From Malurus cyaneus samueli (Eukaryota; Chordata; Aves; Passeriformes; Maluridae), in NCBI GenBank assembly GCA_009741485.1, contig CM019217.1, positions 45,687,814-45,751,813 of the forward strand: a DNA stretch of 64,000 nt, written 5' to 3'. Shown in pieces: positions 37,017-50,500 of this stretch. The notes below the pieces were generated by a model. The model had not been told where the DNA came from. It worked only from the letters and a program-made list of their open reading frames with translations, and made no database searches. A program made the position numbers and the translations under genes. Numbering within the stretch: position 1 is the stretch's first letter; each line of letters starts with the position of its first letter.

Positions 37017-38533
37017 TCAAGACACTTCTCTGACAGTTTTGCTTGAGGGATGGGTGGGGAGGTGTAAGTTCTGGGGAGGTAGGACTGTTTGCATTTTTAT
37101 GCAGTATGTTGTCTTGGGTATACTGAATAAACTCAGGAAAATCTTGAGAATAGAACTCGATTGCATCTGTACCTGACTGTGGCATTGTTCTAAAGACACC
37201 AGGTAAGCGCTGGCTTAGTGAGTACTGTTGGCTAGGAAACCATTCCCCTTTCCTCAGCATCCTTATGCCAGCAGGAAAACCTGTCTGTGTGAGCCAGCCT
37301 GAATTTTGACAGTTGAGTTCTGAGACTTAGTGTAGAAACTGTGCCTGGAGGGCTTTCAGTATGTCCCTTACAGGCTGTTAGAGTGAGGACTGCCCTTAGA
37401 TTTCTTTTCTTTGAGCTCCACATTTTATTGTTGAAGAATTTTGAAATGCTCCCAGCTTTTAAAAGTGGTGGGAAGGAGCATGACCACAAAGGGTTGCTGG
37501 ACTTAAAAGCCCGGAGCTAGTGTAAAAACGAGTGCAGGGCTTCATTAGCTGTCCTTCATCCATTAACCTCTGGACCAAGGTTAATGGGGCACCACTAAAA
37601 GCATGTTGTGCCTTAGACACAAAGACCTTTCTGCTTTCCTGCCCTGTAGTCACCCAACAACTCAGAGAATAAATCAGCTCCAGGTTTTCCAAAGTCTCTG
37701 GAAACAGAAGTTTCCACATCAGTTGTTATTCTACCCCATTGCGACTTGGTGGGTAGATATTTGATGGAAACTCAGTGTACAGGTGTAGGAGCATGTGCCT
37801 GTAGGAGCTACAGGGTCACAGACTGTTTCTTAAACCTGGTGCTAAAGATCAGGCCTGCAAGTGCACACATGCCTCCTGTGAAATGAGCATTTGCCATGCA
37901 CCAGGCTCTGGCAGTGCTGGTGCTATTTTGAGTAGCTGAGGCCAGTTGTCACCTCTGGGCTGCATTGTTGTGCATTTTTGTGTTTAAGCATCTTACCTGT
38001 GTTTTCCTTGTTGGCCTGCCTCCCTCAGGATTCAGTCTAACACTGCAAGCAGCTTTAAACACTGCGAGGTAAAAGCAGTTTGAAGAGTAGTACCTTGCCT
38101 GACAAAGGAAAGTTTTGCTGTGCTGCTTAGATGCAGTCACCAAGCTCAAATCTAACTTTTGTTTCAAAATAGCTCTAGTCTAAGACCTTGAGGGGGTAAT
38201 GTACAGGACTGGCATGATGATGGGTGTAATAACATCCCATGTGCTTAGAAAGAGCAGTAGACTCCCTCTGCCATGGGGAAAGAACTACTGCCATGTCTGT
38301 TAGAGCAAAGCAGTGCCTTTCTGCAACATTCTGCAGTGCTGTTACAGTGAACTACTCTAAAGAAATTTATCCTATTTTCCCCCTTTTTGAGCTCTGTGGG
38401 TCGAGAGAGTTCCACATTATGTCAACAGTTAGAAAATGAACCAGTGAAAAGAAGATAAATAACTCTCCAATGAAACCCAGTGTTTACTTCGAAGCAATAT
38501 GGGATCCAGGTTTTAGCACTGCTGACTTCAGTT

Positions 38534-38680
38534 TGTGGAGTCGCCTTCTCTGGAGACAATAAAAAGTTGTCTGGACACAATCCTGAGTTACATGTTCTAG
38601 GGGATCCTGCTTGAGTAAAGAGGTTGGACTGGATGCCCTCCTGTGGTCCCTACAAATCTGAACCATTCCGTGATTAGTGG
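38534..38680 (+). mobile_element. CR1 LINE, 3' end with ORF2 tail
   Basis: GTGGAGTCGCCTTCTCTGGA, CTGGACACAATCCTG, GGGGATCCTGCTTGAG and GGTTGGACTGGATGCCCTCC occur in CR1 order, ending CCATTCCGTGATTA. Translation gives VESPSLETIKSCLDTILSYM and a stop, a different ORF2 end from the copies at 24545 and 62977, so a separate subfamily. Confidence 0.85.
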
Positions 38681-39688
38681 CTCTGCACAACTGCTTGTTC
38701 AAGAAAATGATATTATCTGTATATATTTCATTCCAGTGGTGTTTGGAACTGCCTCACACAGGCTTTTCAGAAAATTGCAGCCAATATCTGAGCTGTGATG
38801 CTGCTCCATAACATGTAACTTCTGTATCCTCAGGGACTTCTCTATCCCTTGTGAGTTAGATCATCCTTAGACAACTAGATCTGCAATTTGAAATTTGTGC
38901 TTCTTGCGTATAGCCAAGTGCATTAAACCCATCTGCCATTACTTTGGCTGTACTTTCTGGGCTTTCCAATTTTTCATTTAGTGTGCAGCAGCCATACTTG
39001 AAACTAATACTGATATTTAGTAATTAACATGCCTAAGCTATCCTGTAGTCCTGCAAAGTCCATCCACTACTGTTCACTTAAAGACAGGTTTTAGCAAAGC
39101 ACTGGTATTAAGAAGATACAATTCTCAAGTTTGCTGCCCTTCGGCATCTTTCGAGTTGATTTATCTTCTCTGAGCATTACACACATATATATAGATGTAT
39201 TTGTATGTTTATAAAATGGAATGTCTGCCAGCTGTAAGGAGTACAATGCTCTTGTGAAAACTGATGAACACACCAACGTGTATTATAAAAGCTGGAATTC
39301 ATAATAACTGCAGCAATGCAGAGTTGTTTTCTTTTTCAAGGAAATTTTCCATAAAGCAAGAATTGTATCCCTTTTATTATGCAGCTACAGTACTTACCAT
39401 GCTGGAAAACTTTGAGAAATAATACAGAATAGATTTGACCTCAGAGAGGAGCATGATAAATTAGAGCTGCTTTAAAGAATTCAAATTAGATTTGCAAACT
39501 GGTTATTTTGATTGAGTCAAGACAGTCTTGTAGAGAAAGGGGAAAATGATGGTTGCAAGATAGACATTTTGCCATTAAATCTTGCAGAATGCCCTTTTCA
39601 CTTTCTCCAGCTTTTCCTCCTGGTTTTGTTCACTCATTAGCAAATATGGGTAGGTAATGTCTTTCCACAGTTTGAACTAGAGAGGGGA

Positions 39689-39705
39689 TTTTTTTTTTTT
39701 TTGAN
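39689..39705. other. T14 homopolymer next to an unresolved base
   Basis: A run of 14 T is followed by GA and then N at 39705, the only undetermined base I noticed. Likely a base-calling problem at the homopolymer. Confidence 0.9.
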
Positions 39706-42344
39706 CTAATCTTTAGGGGTTTTGTCTTTGCTCACTGAAACTCTTCAGGACACAGGATAGAGAATCTGTGAAGTTTTTATTTTCTAAAGGTTACAGAAGC
39801 TGAAAGATACTTTTCTGGCAAACCAGTAAGGGAGAGCAAAGGAGACCACTAACTTCTAGGCATGACAGAGAGGGGCTGAGGGGTAAAACTTGCCATATTC
39901 TTTGTGAGCATCTGGTGTGAGACATCAGGGACAGGAACATCTCTCTGACAGCAGGCACTGTTGTGGAGTGAACACCACCTGTGAAAAGGGATCCTCCAGA
40001 GGCCAGACCCACCCAAATCCTTTCCAGATGGACAAGCAAAACTGGCTAAGCTGAGTTCCTTCAGTCCAATCTTTTACCTAGGAAGAGGAGAGAAAGCTGG
40101 CAGTGCTCAAAAAACAAATGGCAGAGACAAGCTGTTGCTTAAACTGCCCATTTTGCTCACAAGGGTCTGAATATGTCTTCTGATTCTGACTTGGTGATTT
40201 GCTTTTCATTCATAGACTTTCAACAAAGCAGAGATATTATAATAGGGTGAAAAGAAGGAATGGGAATTAAAGATGAGGGATGCTAATAGGTCTGAAAATG
40301 AGTAAAGTATACTGCAAAGAACAACAAGTGTCTCATTTTCTCCTTCAGCAAGAGTTTTCCATCTGTAATTCAGCCTGAAACTTTGAGAACCTGTTTGGCA
40401 GCTGAAAGATTCTTCACTGGTAACTTTTTATTTTAGGGAGGTTGAAGTGTGGTGGGAGGAGAAGCTTCTTCTAAATCACAAGCGTAAATCAGTTGGACAA
40501 AATGGTTTATCTTCTTATAAGTGGCTCATTTTCAAGGATGGCTCCTAATTCCTTTCATTGATTGAGGAGGGGTGGATTAGAGAATGAGCAGTAGATCAGG
40601 TCAGGAGCACTGCTGCTGTCCTGGGAACAAGGAGCCACTGGATTTCACTCTTTTAAGATTGTCACAGTGATCCTGTAGGCTACAAATGCCCGTGTGGTAG
40701 CCTAAGAAAGGTTTGCCCAGATGTCTCATTTCATGCCCCTTCTATCCCCTTCAGTTTTGTGTGGGTCTTTGTTGCTGGGTTGAGGCCAGGGCTGCCTGCT
40801 TGCATGTGTTGTGTGCCCATCCTGTTTAATTTATTGTCCAGCATCCACAGCCAAGTTGGTTGAGGCTCAGCTCTGTCTGTGTCTCCCTGCCAGGGCTTTG
40901 CAGCTGGAATTACAGCCTGAATGGAAGTTGTCTGGATTTTAAGAGTAATCTGTTTCCAGCAATTGCTTGACACTGATGTCTGCTTCTCACTCAATACTTG
41001 GTTGGACTCTTGGTGTCATCTTGAGTGCCAGCTAAATGAAGGAAAGTGCTTGGGGAAAACCTTCACTTGCTCTGTACCCACAGGAATTGTGTGGTCCCTG
41101 CTTTGCCAGGCATTTGGCTCTTGGCTTAGAGACATTTCTGCAAAACTCAGCGCATCCACAGTGTGCTTTCAAACTGGGGAGGAGCAAGCATATGTCTCTA
41201 CACTTCCACAGCTGTAAAACCAAAATACAAAGCATTGTCACAGCTGTAACTGGCTGGGGCGTGTGTGCCTTGTTCTTTTCTTATTCTCAGCAGTTATGGA
41301 CTTGCCATCTAGTCTGGCACCTGATTTTTCAGGCAACTTCTCTTTCACAAAAAAGGATTTTTAAGCTATGTGAATGTGTTTTCTGTATGTGACCAGGTCA
41401 GTTTCTGCTTTCTGGAGAAGGGCACAAAGAAATAAGAACTTTGATCTTGAGTGCCCTGTGTGAATAGGAGTAAACCAAGGGCACACATAGGTGCAACATG
41501 AAGGTGAGTTTTTAAAAAGCAAACCTCTAACAGTTTGTTCTAAATGCTCAAAGACAGATCCTTAGATTTTCTGTTATAAACAAATGTCTAATGAAGTCTG
41601 ATGCTTTTGTTGGATGCAACAACTGCATGTGACTTCAGGAGTGTCAGCTTTGGGCTGGATAAAGTCAGGGTCCCAGCTAAGTCTTCACTATCTGCAGCGG
41701 TAGTCAGCACTGGATGCTTCAGGGAGAAACACAAACATCCTGCAAGCAGGTTGTCGATAAAGAAAGTTTTCCTTCCATGTCTTAATAACTGTTGACTTAT
41801 CTTCTAAAGTAATTTCATTTACCTAATCTATTTCCTTAACACTGATAATGTTTTGTATCAGAACATGCTATTTTGAATGTTTCTAAGATATCTTCCGTGC
41901 ACATCTTATGGTAGAGCTCTGCAGTTTAGTAATGGGGAAAGTGTTTTATCAGTTCTGCATCTAGCATTTTCCCTTTTCACATGGACCCCTAGTCTTATTC
42001 ACGATTTGAACAATAAATCTCAGAGGAGCTGGTTTAGAGTTATTCTCTCTGTAGCTGTTTAAAAAAATCACTCTTTTTTTTTTATATAGCTGAAATGCTG
42101 ACAATAAACAACTCTTCTGTAGTGCATTTTCTTAAATTTGTGTTTATCAGTTCTCTGGAGTTTTGTTGTTGGAGTTTTGTGTGAACACTTACTTTAGAAT
42201 TACATATTTACATTTAAAAACTGTATAATACAGTCAGAACTTTAGAAACTGCACTCAGTTTACACTTCAGCTTCCAATGACAGAAGATAATCTTACATTT
42301 CAGAAGCCACACACTGCAGTAACTGCTCTATACTGGCATTGCTA

Positions 42345-42366
42345 TTTTTAATTTAATTTAATTTAT
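42345..42366. repeat. (TTTAA)n short repeat
   Basis: About four pentamer units in an AT-rich context. Confidence 0.75.
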
Positions 42367-45300
42367 GGAAAGTGCCTGTAGTTCTAGCTTAGCACCTGCC
42401 ATGGATGAAATTGCTGGTATTATAGTTCATGATTCAGACAGCCAAAACTGAAGGGGCTAAAAAAGCAGGGTTAAGTCTTTTAAGCACTTCCTTATTAAGC
42501 AAAAGATGTTTCTATCTTTCAGCGACATGAAGAAAACCTGAACACTACAGGTGGTAATGACCCACAATCCAGGGCTGTAATTAAGTTATGGGATTTCAGA
42601 TGCAGTTGCAAAGAGTTCCGAATTTACATTTGTTATCAGATTTTTCTACCAGCATTATGCTGGTAGGAACTTCTTAAAGCTCCAGTGTAGATCCAACACT
42701 GAAACACTTTAAGCAGAAGTGCTCACCAACAGCGCTCTTTGTCAGCTAGCTTTGGCAGTATGGCAGTGTTTCCTCTGCTTGCTTGGTGTACATCTATTCA
42801 TCAAAGTCTGCTTCTTAGGTGTCTGAAAGCCAGGAATACTCTTTGGAAGGTGCATTGCTGAGAAGTGAAAAAGGTCATATGGGTTGTGCGTTAGTTTTAA
42901 TTCCATGCTCCCCTTATTTCAGTATGTGATGTCTGCTCACCAGAAGAGCTTATTTAAGTTTGTGCTTTCACTAAATTAATCCTTATTTCTGCTTTAGTGA
43001 GTACTGGTGTAGCTAGAAGAGAAAAAAAGGAAACACTATCATTTTAGCCACTAGGCAGTATGGATAAGCCAACAGAAATGGGTTGTTTTGTTTTGTGCAG
43101 TGAGGCACTAATGCTAATGAGAATGTGATGAAATAAGGTGCTGTGCTCAGGAGATGTACAAAAGAAGCTGGTGGCAGCTGTCAAGGCTTCCAGGAGATGC
43201 TGTCCACACTTCACTCCCATAATACACACTACAAATCTGTGTGTGTAGCCAGGGGATGTTCTTGGAGCAGCTGCCTGTCAGTTAATAGACATGTTTAGGG
43301 GGATGGATAGATGCACATGGCAACACAAGGAAGAAATGCCTGTAAAGGCCAAAATGCATTCCTCAACAAGAGGTCTTTGGGGCTTAGTGTGGAGAGGTGA
43401 GTAGGAAAACCATGATGAGATTCCTGCATTTGGCAATGGCAGTCAATAGGATAAAAAAGGTCAGAGTGAGTGCCTGTATTCCCAGAGGCTGAGAAAATAA
43501 ACCCACAGCCTAACATACCCAGATTAGGGAGATGGAAAGTGGATTACAGTAGGGAGAGAAGTACTCAGACTCCTTCACAAGAAGCAGAAAGAATTTGGGG
43601 TAGAGAGTCCTGGGCTTTTGAAAGATCTGACCGAAGATCTGAGGTCTGAGATGTGTGGATATGGATAGAGACATGGACAGAGGGAGGCTTGCTCTCACCA
43701 CAGCTGTGCCTTTCTCTCACTGTCCGCAGCACCGAGCAGTTGTTTGGAGCTCGGCAGTTTGTGTGCAGTTTTGGGAGGTGCTGGCGCTGCATCCCCAGGA
43801 GGCTGAGGAGCAAGCTGCAGCAGTCACAAAGCTGACCTTCTTTAGCTCACTGAGCTTGTGTTAACAGCCACCAGTCATGGGGAAAGGGGCTTTGCTGTCA
43901 AAAGGCCGCTCCTCTGGAAGGGTCTTGGAAAAAGACTCTGGTGCCCAGGTTTTGTTTAATCTCTGAAAACATGAAACCCAATTATTATACCATGTTAATA
44001 TCCATAGCAGAACTGTTTCAGGCTGGTGCTGAGTGCTCCAGGACAGTGGAGCTGACTGCTCCTATAGACACTCTTCAATAAAAATCTTTTCTCACACCTT
44101 ACACCTTTCATTAAAAAGAATTGCAGTGAGTCCAGTCCAGTCAGCCCTGTCCGAGGTGCCGCACATGTAAGAGACCAGTAAAAAAAATGCATAGCTCATT
44201 CCAACTCCTTTATTTTTGTAATGAGTTAATATTTCTGGTTGCTAGCACATATGAGATGCAGCTAATAGTTAATCTGCTGAGGGCATTGCAGGTGCACTGA
44301 CAATCATGCCCCTCCTACAGTGCTATCTGGAGACAAAAATGCCTAACTGTGCTTGGAGCACTTTCCATTGAAAAAGCACACTTCGAGAGGAGTGCTGATT
44401 ACACCCTTCCATGAAAAATTAAATCTACAGATAATGTGCTGTTTGCAACTTGCCAAGAACATTGCTCATAAGCAGTGCAGGAGAATCAATTCCCTCATTA
44501 GTACAAATGAGCATACATCCTTTTATGAATGCTGAGGAATATTACATTATATGAGTTTTTGAGAAAAAGGTCTTTTGATTGAGGAAGTGATTTGTATGTC
44601 TTGTCTGAAAATGTCTTTTCAGTTCTAAGACACATTTTGCAATGTATAAGGTTCCAAACGTGCAGATAGAAGGAAGTTGCTAACATACCTGACGTCAGGC
44701 TGATTATATTTTACTTGTAAAGTTAGTGTACTTCCACTAAGAAACCTGCATTTGTAATCTAAAGGTTGTCCAGTCATATTCTTCTGAAGTGCATCTTCAG
44801 AACTTATTCTGTGTATTTCTTCAATGTCATTCACATTGTTGCTGAGCTGAGGTCTAAAAAATTAATTTGTAATATATTCTAGTGGCTTGAATAGCAATTC
44901 AATCCCACTTAATATGCCTGTTATAAAATGTTAGAGGGGAGTGACTGTAATTAGTATTTAAAAATATCAATACTTATCATGCCATCCTGAGAATGAGGCA
45001 GCAACTTTGTCCAAATCTGGTAGTTATTATGTACTTAATAGCCAAAGAATTTTAAAATTGGCCAAACCTGTTCTTTCTGAAACAAGTGGTAAAACTCCAG
45101 TTTACTCAAATAGAAGGAGGTTTAGATAATGACTGCTTGTAAAGTTCCATCCATTAACATGCTTCAGTAGAAATTTTCCATATGTTCTACTTGCAAGACT
45201 AGATGACTGTGTTAACTAATTAGGAGCACTATTCAAATATTTACTATCTGAACTTTCAAACAAATGAAAAAAATTAATGAGATACTACTGGTTTTTTTTT

Positions 45301-46068
45301 TTCAGTTGTTTTAGTAGGAAAAAAATCTATCCTTTTCTAACTGAAAAATAAACCTAATAAGCCTATGCTTATCAAAATCTCAATACCTGTCCTTAAAAAC
45401 TCTGAGTAGCTGTAAAGAATCTCCCCTCCTGCCTGGATATTTGGATGCTTGTGGAAGGAACCTCAGGGAGTTAAGCATTAAGAAATCTCTCATTTTACTA
45501 AATGTTCAGTAAGTGCAAACTAGCTCCTGAATCTAAGGTTAGCAGCCCTGGTGTTGATTCATACAAACCGTTCTGGTCCTTCCCCTTGTCCATGGTCTCA
45601 GTAGGGAATGGGCTCTCAGTCCCAGGCTGTGTTTAGTGCTCTAGAGCTGATGTTTGTGAGAAGATCTCACCATTCCTGCCCTCAGAAGGGGCTCCTCAAT
45701 CTCTCTGCATCTCTCATTCTGAGCAGCTGAGCAAGTACCCACATGTACCATACCAAGCTGCTGGGCTGCAGACAGTCTGGAAAAAATCCAACCAAAAAAA
45801 CCCAGAACACCACAAACCGAACAACTTGAAGAGTCTGGTGAACTTGAAACTCTTCTACAATGTGCAATATTGAAATATCATTTGTTCTCCAACCTTAATG
45901 CATATGGTATTTGTTGAAATTGATTGTAAATGACATTTTCCCTGAGTGGCAAAAGCACTGAAAGCAGACAGATGGCTAGCAGAAATATATGGTATATTAA
46001 CAGACCATGACAACTTGGTCCCATAGCTTTTCTTGTTGGCAATTGAATCAACTTTTTTTCAAACTGAG

Positions 46069-46114
46069 CATCTTGATCTTAAGGGTCTTTTCCAACCTAA
46101 ATGGTTCTATGATC
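46069..46114 (+). mobile_element. Very short CR1 3' end
   Basis: TCTTGATCTTAAGGGTCTTT, TCCAACCTAAATGG and TTCTATGATCTA match the final 45 bases of CR1. Extreme 5' truncation is common for this LINE. Confidence 0.8.
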
Positions 46115-47540
46115 TAAATGCACTGGAAAAAATGTAAGTTCTTAAGAAGTAATAGCACAATTATTGTTTTTAGATGTCTTTTCCCCTCCACCTCTACTGA
46201 CTACTGCTACTTCCAATAGAATAAGTGGAAAAATATGTAACAATTTAAGTTACTAAATTGTAATACATTAGAAAAAAAGGTTCCTTCTTTCCATTTGAGA
46301 GACCTGGCTTGTGTCTGCATACTGAACCATACTTTTTAAAATCTCAAATGTACCAGGAATTTTTTTTAAATTAACTGAGGCCAGAAGACACAATAATTGT
46401 CATTTAATCTAGCAACAATTTTTTTCTCTGGGCTAAGTAATCTGCACTCTCCCTAGGATGAGGCATGCTGGCCATTAGCATAATAAAAAGGCCCTTTTTG
46501 CAAAAAGCATAATAAAAAGGCTCTTTTTGCAAAATGCCTAATTTTGCTCCATTGAAAACTTGTATCTAGGGGGAGATATCTTCTGCATGTCTGAGTGGCT
46601 CTATCATGATATAAAGCAGTTGAGTATCTGGCCTAAGTTATTAGAAGACACCAATTCACAGGCTCTGGATCTGGCTCACAGCTTTAAACATTTTGGGATG
46701 GAGAAACCTTTAAACCCTGGGAGGGAGAAAAGACAGCATGAGCATTAACTGTGGAGCTCACTGCCATGCCAAATCAATGGGGGTTTTGCTAATTAATTCG
46801 GTAAATCATTAACGTGCTGCTGTTAAAAAAATCCTCAATAGTAAGATGAGTCCTATTGTGAGATGGTGCTTCAAAGCTTCAAAAATTTGGAGTGCTTCGT
46901 TGCAGAGACTTATATTGATGCCTTTCAACTTTGCAATGCAGGCAAAAAAAAAATAGGGTTTAGAAAAAATAATAACCAGAATCTTTAAATGATTCAGTCA
47001 ACTCAAACACCTGCTATGAGTCTTGTAAAAAGAGTGAGTAATGAGTGAACTGTTGTGGAAATCCTGGTATTTTATTGATGAAAATAGGCTAATTCCAGAG
47101 GAGATGACACTATTGATTAATCAGACACTAAGCTTCAGGAAATCGGGTTTCAGTTCCAGTGTCTGCTACAGACTCCATGTGATGCTGCAATCACCTCACT
47201 CCTGTGCAAAGTTTATCATTGAATCTACAAACCCTGACTGAAATTGGAGCCATATCGTGCTACACACAACACAAATACCCTGGAGAAAGAGCCTCTTCCT
47301 CCAAGACCTTCCTGTGCAATTAAGCAACAAAAAGGATAAGAAGATAGGGTTGCACAAAGCTGCACAGCAGCAGCACTGAGTCCTGAAGCAGCAGTCTCCT
47401 GGTGCCCAACTCAAGGCCGTTCTACCAGATCGCAGCAAAACCAAGATTTGACCTAGGTTTGCCCAGACAAATAGACTACATGATTTTCTTTGCTGCTACA
47501 GTGAAATCTTAGTTACAGAGGAATGCTATGAGAAGTAAAT
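46115..47540. other. Unique DNA with a 29-bp tandem duplication
   Basis: Apart from the duplication at 46477-46534 nothing is recognised. Confidence 0.55.
46477..46534. repeat. 29-bp tandem duplication with hairpin units
   Basis: Units 46477-46505 and 46506-46534 differ at one base. Each contains a 6-bp dyad, AAAAAG and CTTTTT around a 3-base loop (GCC in the first, GCT in the second), and an AATAAA. Confidence 0.95.
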
Positions 47541-47582
47541 GGTCTCTTCAAATCCCTTCCAAACTGAATTTTCCTATGATCA
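47541..47582 (+). mobile_element. Very short CR1 3' end
   Basis: GGTCTCTTCAAATCCCTTCC, AAACTGAATTTTCCTATGAT resembles the CR1 terminus with a small duplication in the middle. Only about 42 bases are involved. Confidence 0.55.
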
Positions 47583-50500
47583 TAGGATAAGGTTTATCTT
47601 GGTTTATTTGTTGCAAGCCTTTAGGGGAAAAAATGAAATAGAAGAAATAGAAGACATTTGTTACATTTTCTGTAGCAGGCAGCACTGATGGAGGAAAATA
47701 TCTTTAAAATGGCTGTGGAATGGCTGTTAAACTCCTGCTTGACATATGTAATAGAGTCAAACTTCAGTCACATCTGCATATAACATTGCTTGGACTGATG
47801 TGCAAGTATTTGTCCTATACTGTTGATTACTTGGAAATGTCTTGGATATCCATCAGAATGCTGCAATCAGCCTCCAGATTTTGGGGTTTTTTTTTAATGC
47901 TTGAGTGCCAAACTCCTTTCAAGTATTTCAGTTTGTGGTGAAATTCTACTCAATAGTTTCTATTATACTAAAATCAGCCAGCAGGGCTTACCCTCCCTGG
48001 CTTTGTCCTATTCAGGCAGTGGAAAAGAAATCTAGCACTTGAATGCTGCCAGCAATTACAGACTGGGACCAGAGTGCTGATGTGACAAGGGTGTAGCAAT
48101 CTGAAAGACAGATTCATTGAACATCTGACTTATACATCAGTCTTCATCCAGGAAAGTATTTAAACCTTGCTGAAGTCTTAAGTACATGCAGATGATTTCA
48201 TGCGACTCCAAAAGATGAACCTAATTACGCTTTCTGCTGCAATCATTTAGAGATCATCTTTAGGGACCGCTTCCCGTTTGTCCAAATTCAGTATCCAAAT
48301 AGATACAGGGGAAAATATTGCAAAAGGTTTGTTTTGCTGATAGTGAATTAGACTGAGTGGTGTGTGATAAAAACGTGGTGTGATACATGAAGCCCTTGCA
48401 TCCCACAATGCATGTGAATGCAGTGCTTAAATGAATATGGTGAATTCATAATGTGGTGCAATAGCACACGAGTCTTTTGCTTGTGTTCATCTCACACTGG
48501 AGTCATGACACGTTGGAATTTTGACGGAGAAGAGCAATGGTTACCTGCCAAAATTAACTATCTTAGTGCACTAAAAGGAAACAGATCCCCTGTCATGCAG
48601 CAAAAGTTATGCTTGCTACAGAATGATGTGAGTGTGAGGAGGGACCTGCCAGACAAGGAGCCCGGTTTCAAGGTTTGCTGTGGGATTTGCCTGGTCAATG
48701 GACTCCCACCACTCAGGCCAGTAATTGCTGAAGGAACCTGAGGCATTCAGGCTCCAAAATTTGCAACTTGATGGCTATAGCAAAATAACAATTTGAAGTG
48801 TTGTCCCAAGAGAAATGAAGCAATCATTTCAGCTGAAACCCAGCTTTCTATGTGACTCTATCATGGCTGCTGGCAGGGTTTTTTGTTTTGTCAGCTGAAA
48901 ACTGCTCCATGTGTGAGGACTCCCTCTCTGTGCGGTGCTCAAGTTGGCTGTGTGATGGAGATGAGATGTCAGTCAACTGAAGGACAGAATACTTCAAGAG
49001 TTAAACATTTTAGGGGGATTTAGGTCCTGGGGTCAAGCGGACTTGTGAAGTCTAGCAATTATCCTCAGTTCAAACATTTTGACTTCAGATAATATCCATA
49101 GATTATTTGGTCTGCACCCCAGTATATCATAAGACCTTAGTTAAAACAATATGCAATCATCCTGTACTGCAAAAAAGTATCCATGGGAAATAGAAACAAT
49201 TCCTCAGACAGTGATGCAGTTGGACTGAACTTATCTAATGATGTGACACTACCATTGCCCTGATATTTTGTTGTAATAGTTAAGCTCTTTCACTGTTTAA
49301 AGCGTCACCCTCTTTCATTTAAACTTGTCCCCCTTCTGCTCTCAACTGTTGTCTTATTACATATTTTTTGATAGATAAATGTATCTTCAATACCCAGAAC
49401 CTTATCCACATCAAACTATTCCATTCTTAAGTCAACTTTTTTTTTTGTTTTGTTTTGTTTTTTGTAATTTAGGCAGAGTACTGTTGAGCCTATAGATGCG
49501 AGATTTTTATTTTCTTCCTCAAGCTGCAAAATTCGGCTTCCTCTCCAATTTTGCGGTATCTTTTCTGAAATTTAAAAATGGCTGCATGTAGTATTTTAGT
49601 GGTGGTGTCAGACACGTCCTAGCAAACACTGCTCTTCATTTGCAAGATGCAGAGTTATGCAGGAGCTTTGTGGCAAATAGTTTCAGGCAAAGCATATGTA
49701 GAACACATTTTGGGAATCCTGTAAGGACCCAAAATTGGATCCTGGTACTAGTGACAGCTCCTAAGTGCTCCCACATAGCATCCCTTAACTAAAAGTGCTT
49801 GCTTGGAACAGTGCTCAGCCCATCTGCAAGCTTGCTGCTGGGGTGCTGTTGTTGTGACTGACTTGCTACAAGGAAAAGCCTTACCCTCTCTAGAAATCCC
49901 AATGCATGAATGTGCTACATAGGATCCGACTGAAATTAAGACAGGAAAACTGCACAACTTTGCACAGGCTGAGTTTTCCTTTTTCCCTTTCCTCAGTGAG
50001 GTGGGCTGTGTTGTCATTTTGGCTGGGGTTTTGTACAATGGAGATGCAACAGCATGACATCCTAGTGCAGGCATCCTTCTTTCAGTGACAAAGTCCTTTG
50101 AGCATTCAGGATCTGTATTACTGCTGGGCAGTTTTCCCAGTGGCTGCCAAAGGATTTAGGAGTGCCAAGCTCACCATTACTCTGTGGTATTTCTGCTTCT
50201 AACTTCCTTCAGTGCTTTTTTCAAAGCTCTGCAGCAGCACGCTCCCATCATGGCAAAGGAGCAAAGCACTGAAAGCAGGACAGAATCCCCTGTCTTGCCT
50301 TTGTACAAAACAAGCACAGAAATTAAGAGAGATTTTTCAGGACAAGCATCTCAAGTAAAGAAAAACACTGTCATATTGGGCAATGTGCCTGTTCCTGGAG
50401 ATTCTGTGGGTTTTGAAAAGCTTCTGATTTATCTAGTCTGTTTTGTAAGCCACAGGGGACTGCATGTCATGCTGCAGTTCTGCTTGCTGAGAGTGAGGCT

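Larger units (their letters stand above)
31766..38533. other. Unique DNA with small tandem duplications
   Basis: Contains a (TG)n run, imperfect 15-bp repeats at 33494-33508 and 33515-33529, and a 17-bp tandem duplication at 36983-37016. The G+T bias is strong near 37020-37100. No exon or RNA gene is recognised. Confidence 0.5.
38681..46068. other. Unique DNA, no supported gene
   Basis: Holds a T14 run with an ambiguous base at 39705 and an AT pentamer repeat at 42345-42366. A weak splice-acceptor-plus-open-frame signal at 43730 is discussed as a finding. Open frames at 40921-41392 have no recognisable domain. Confidence 0.5.
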
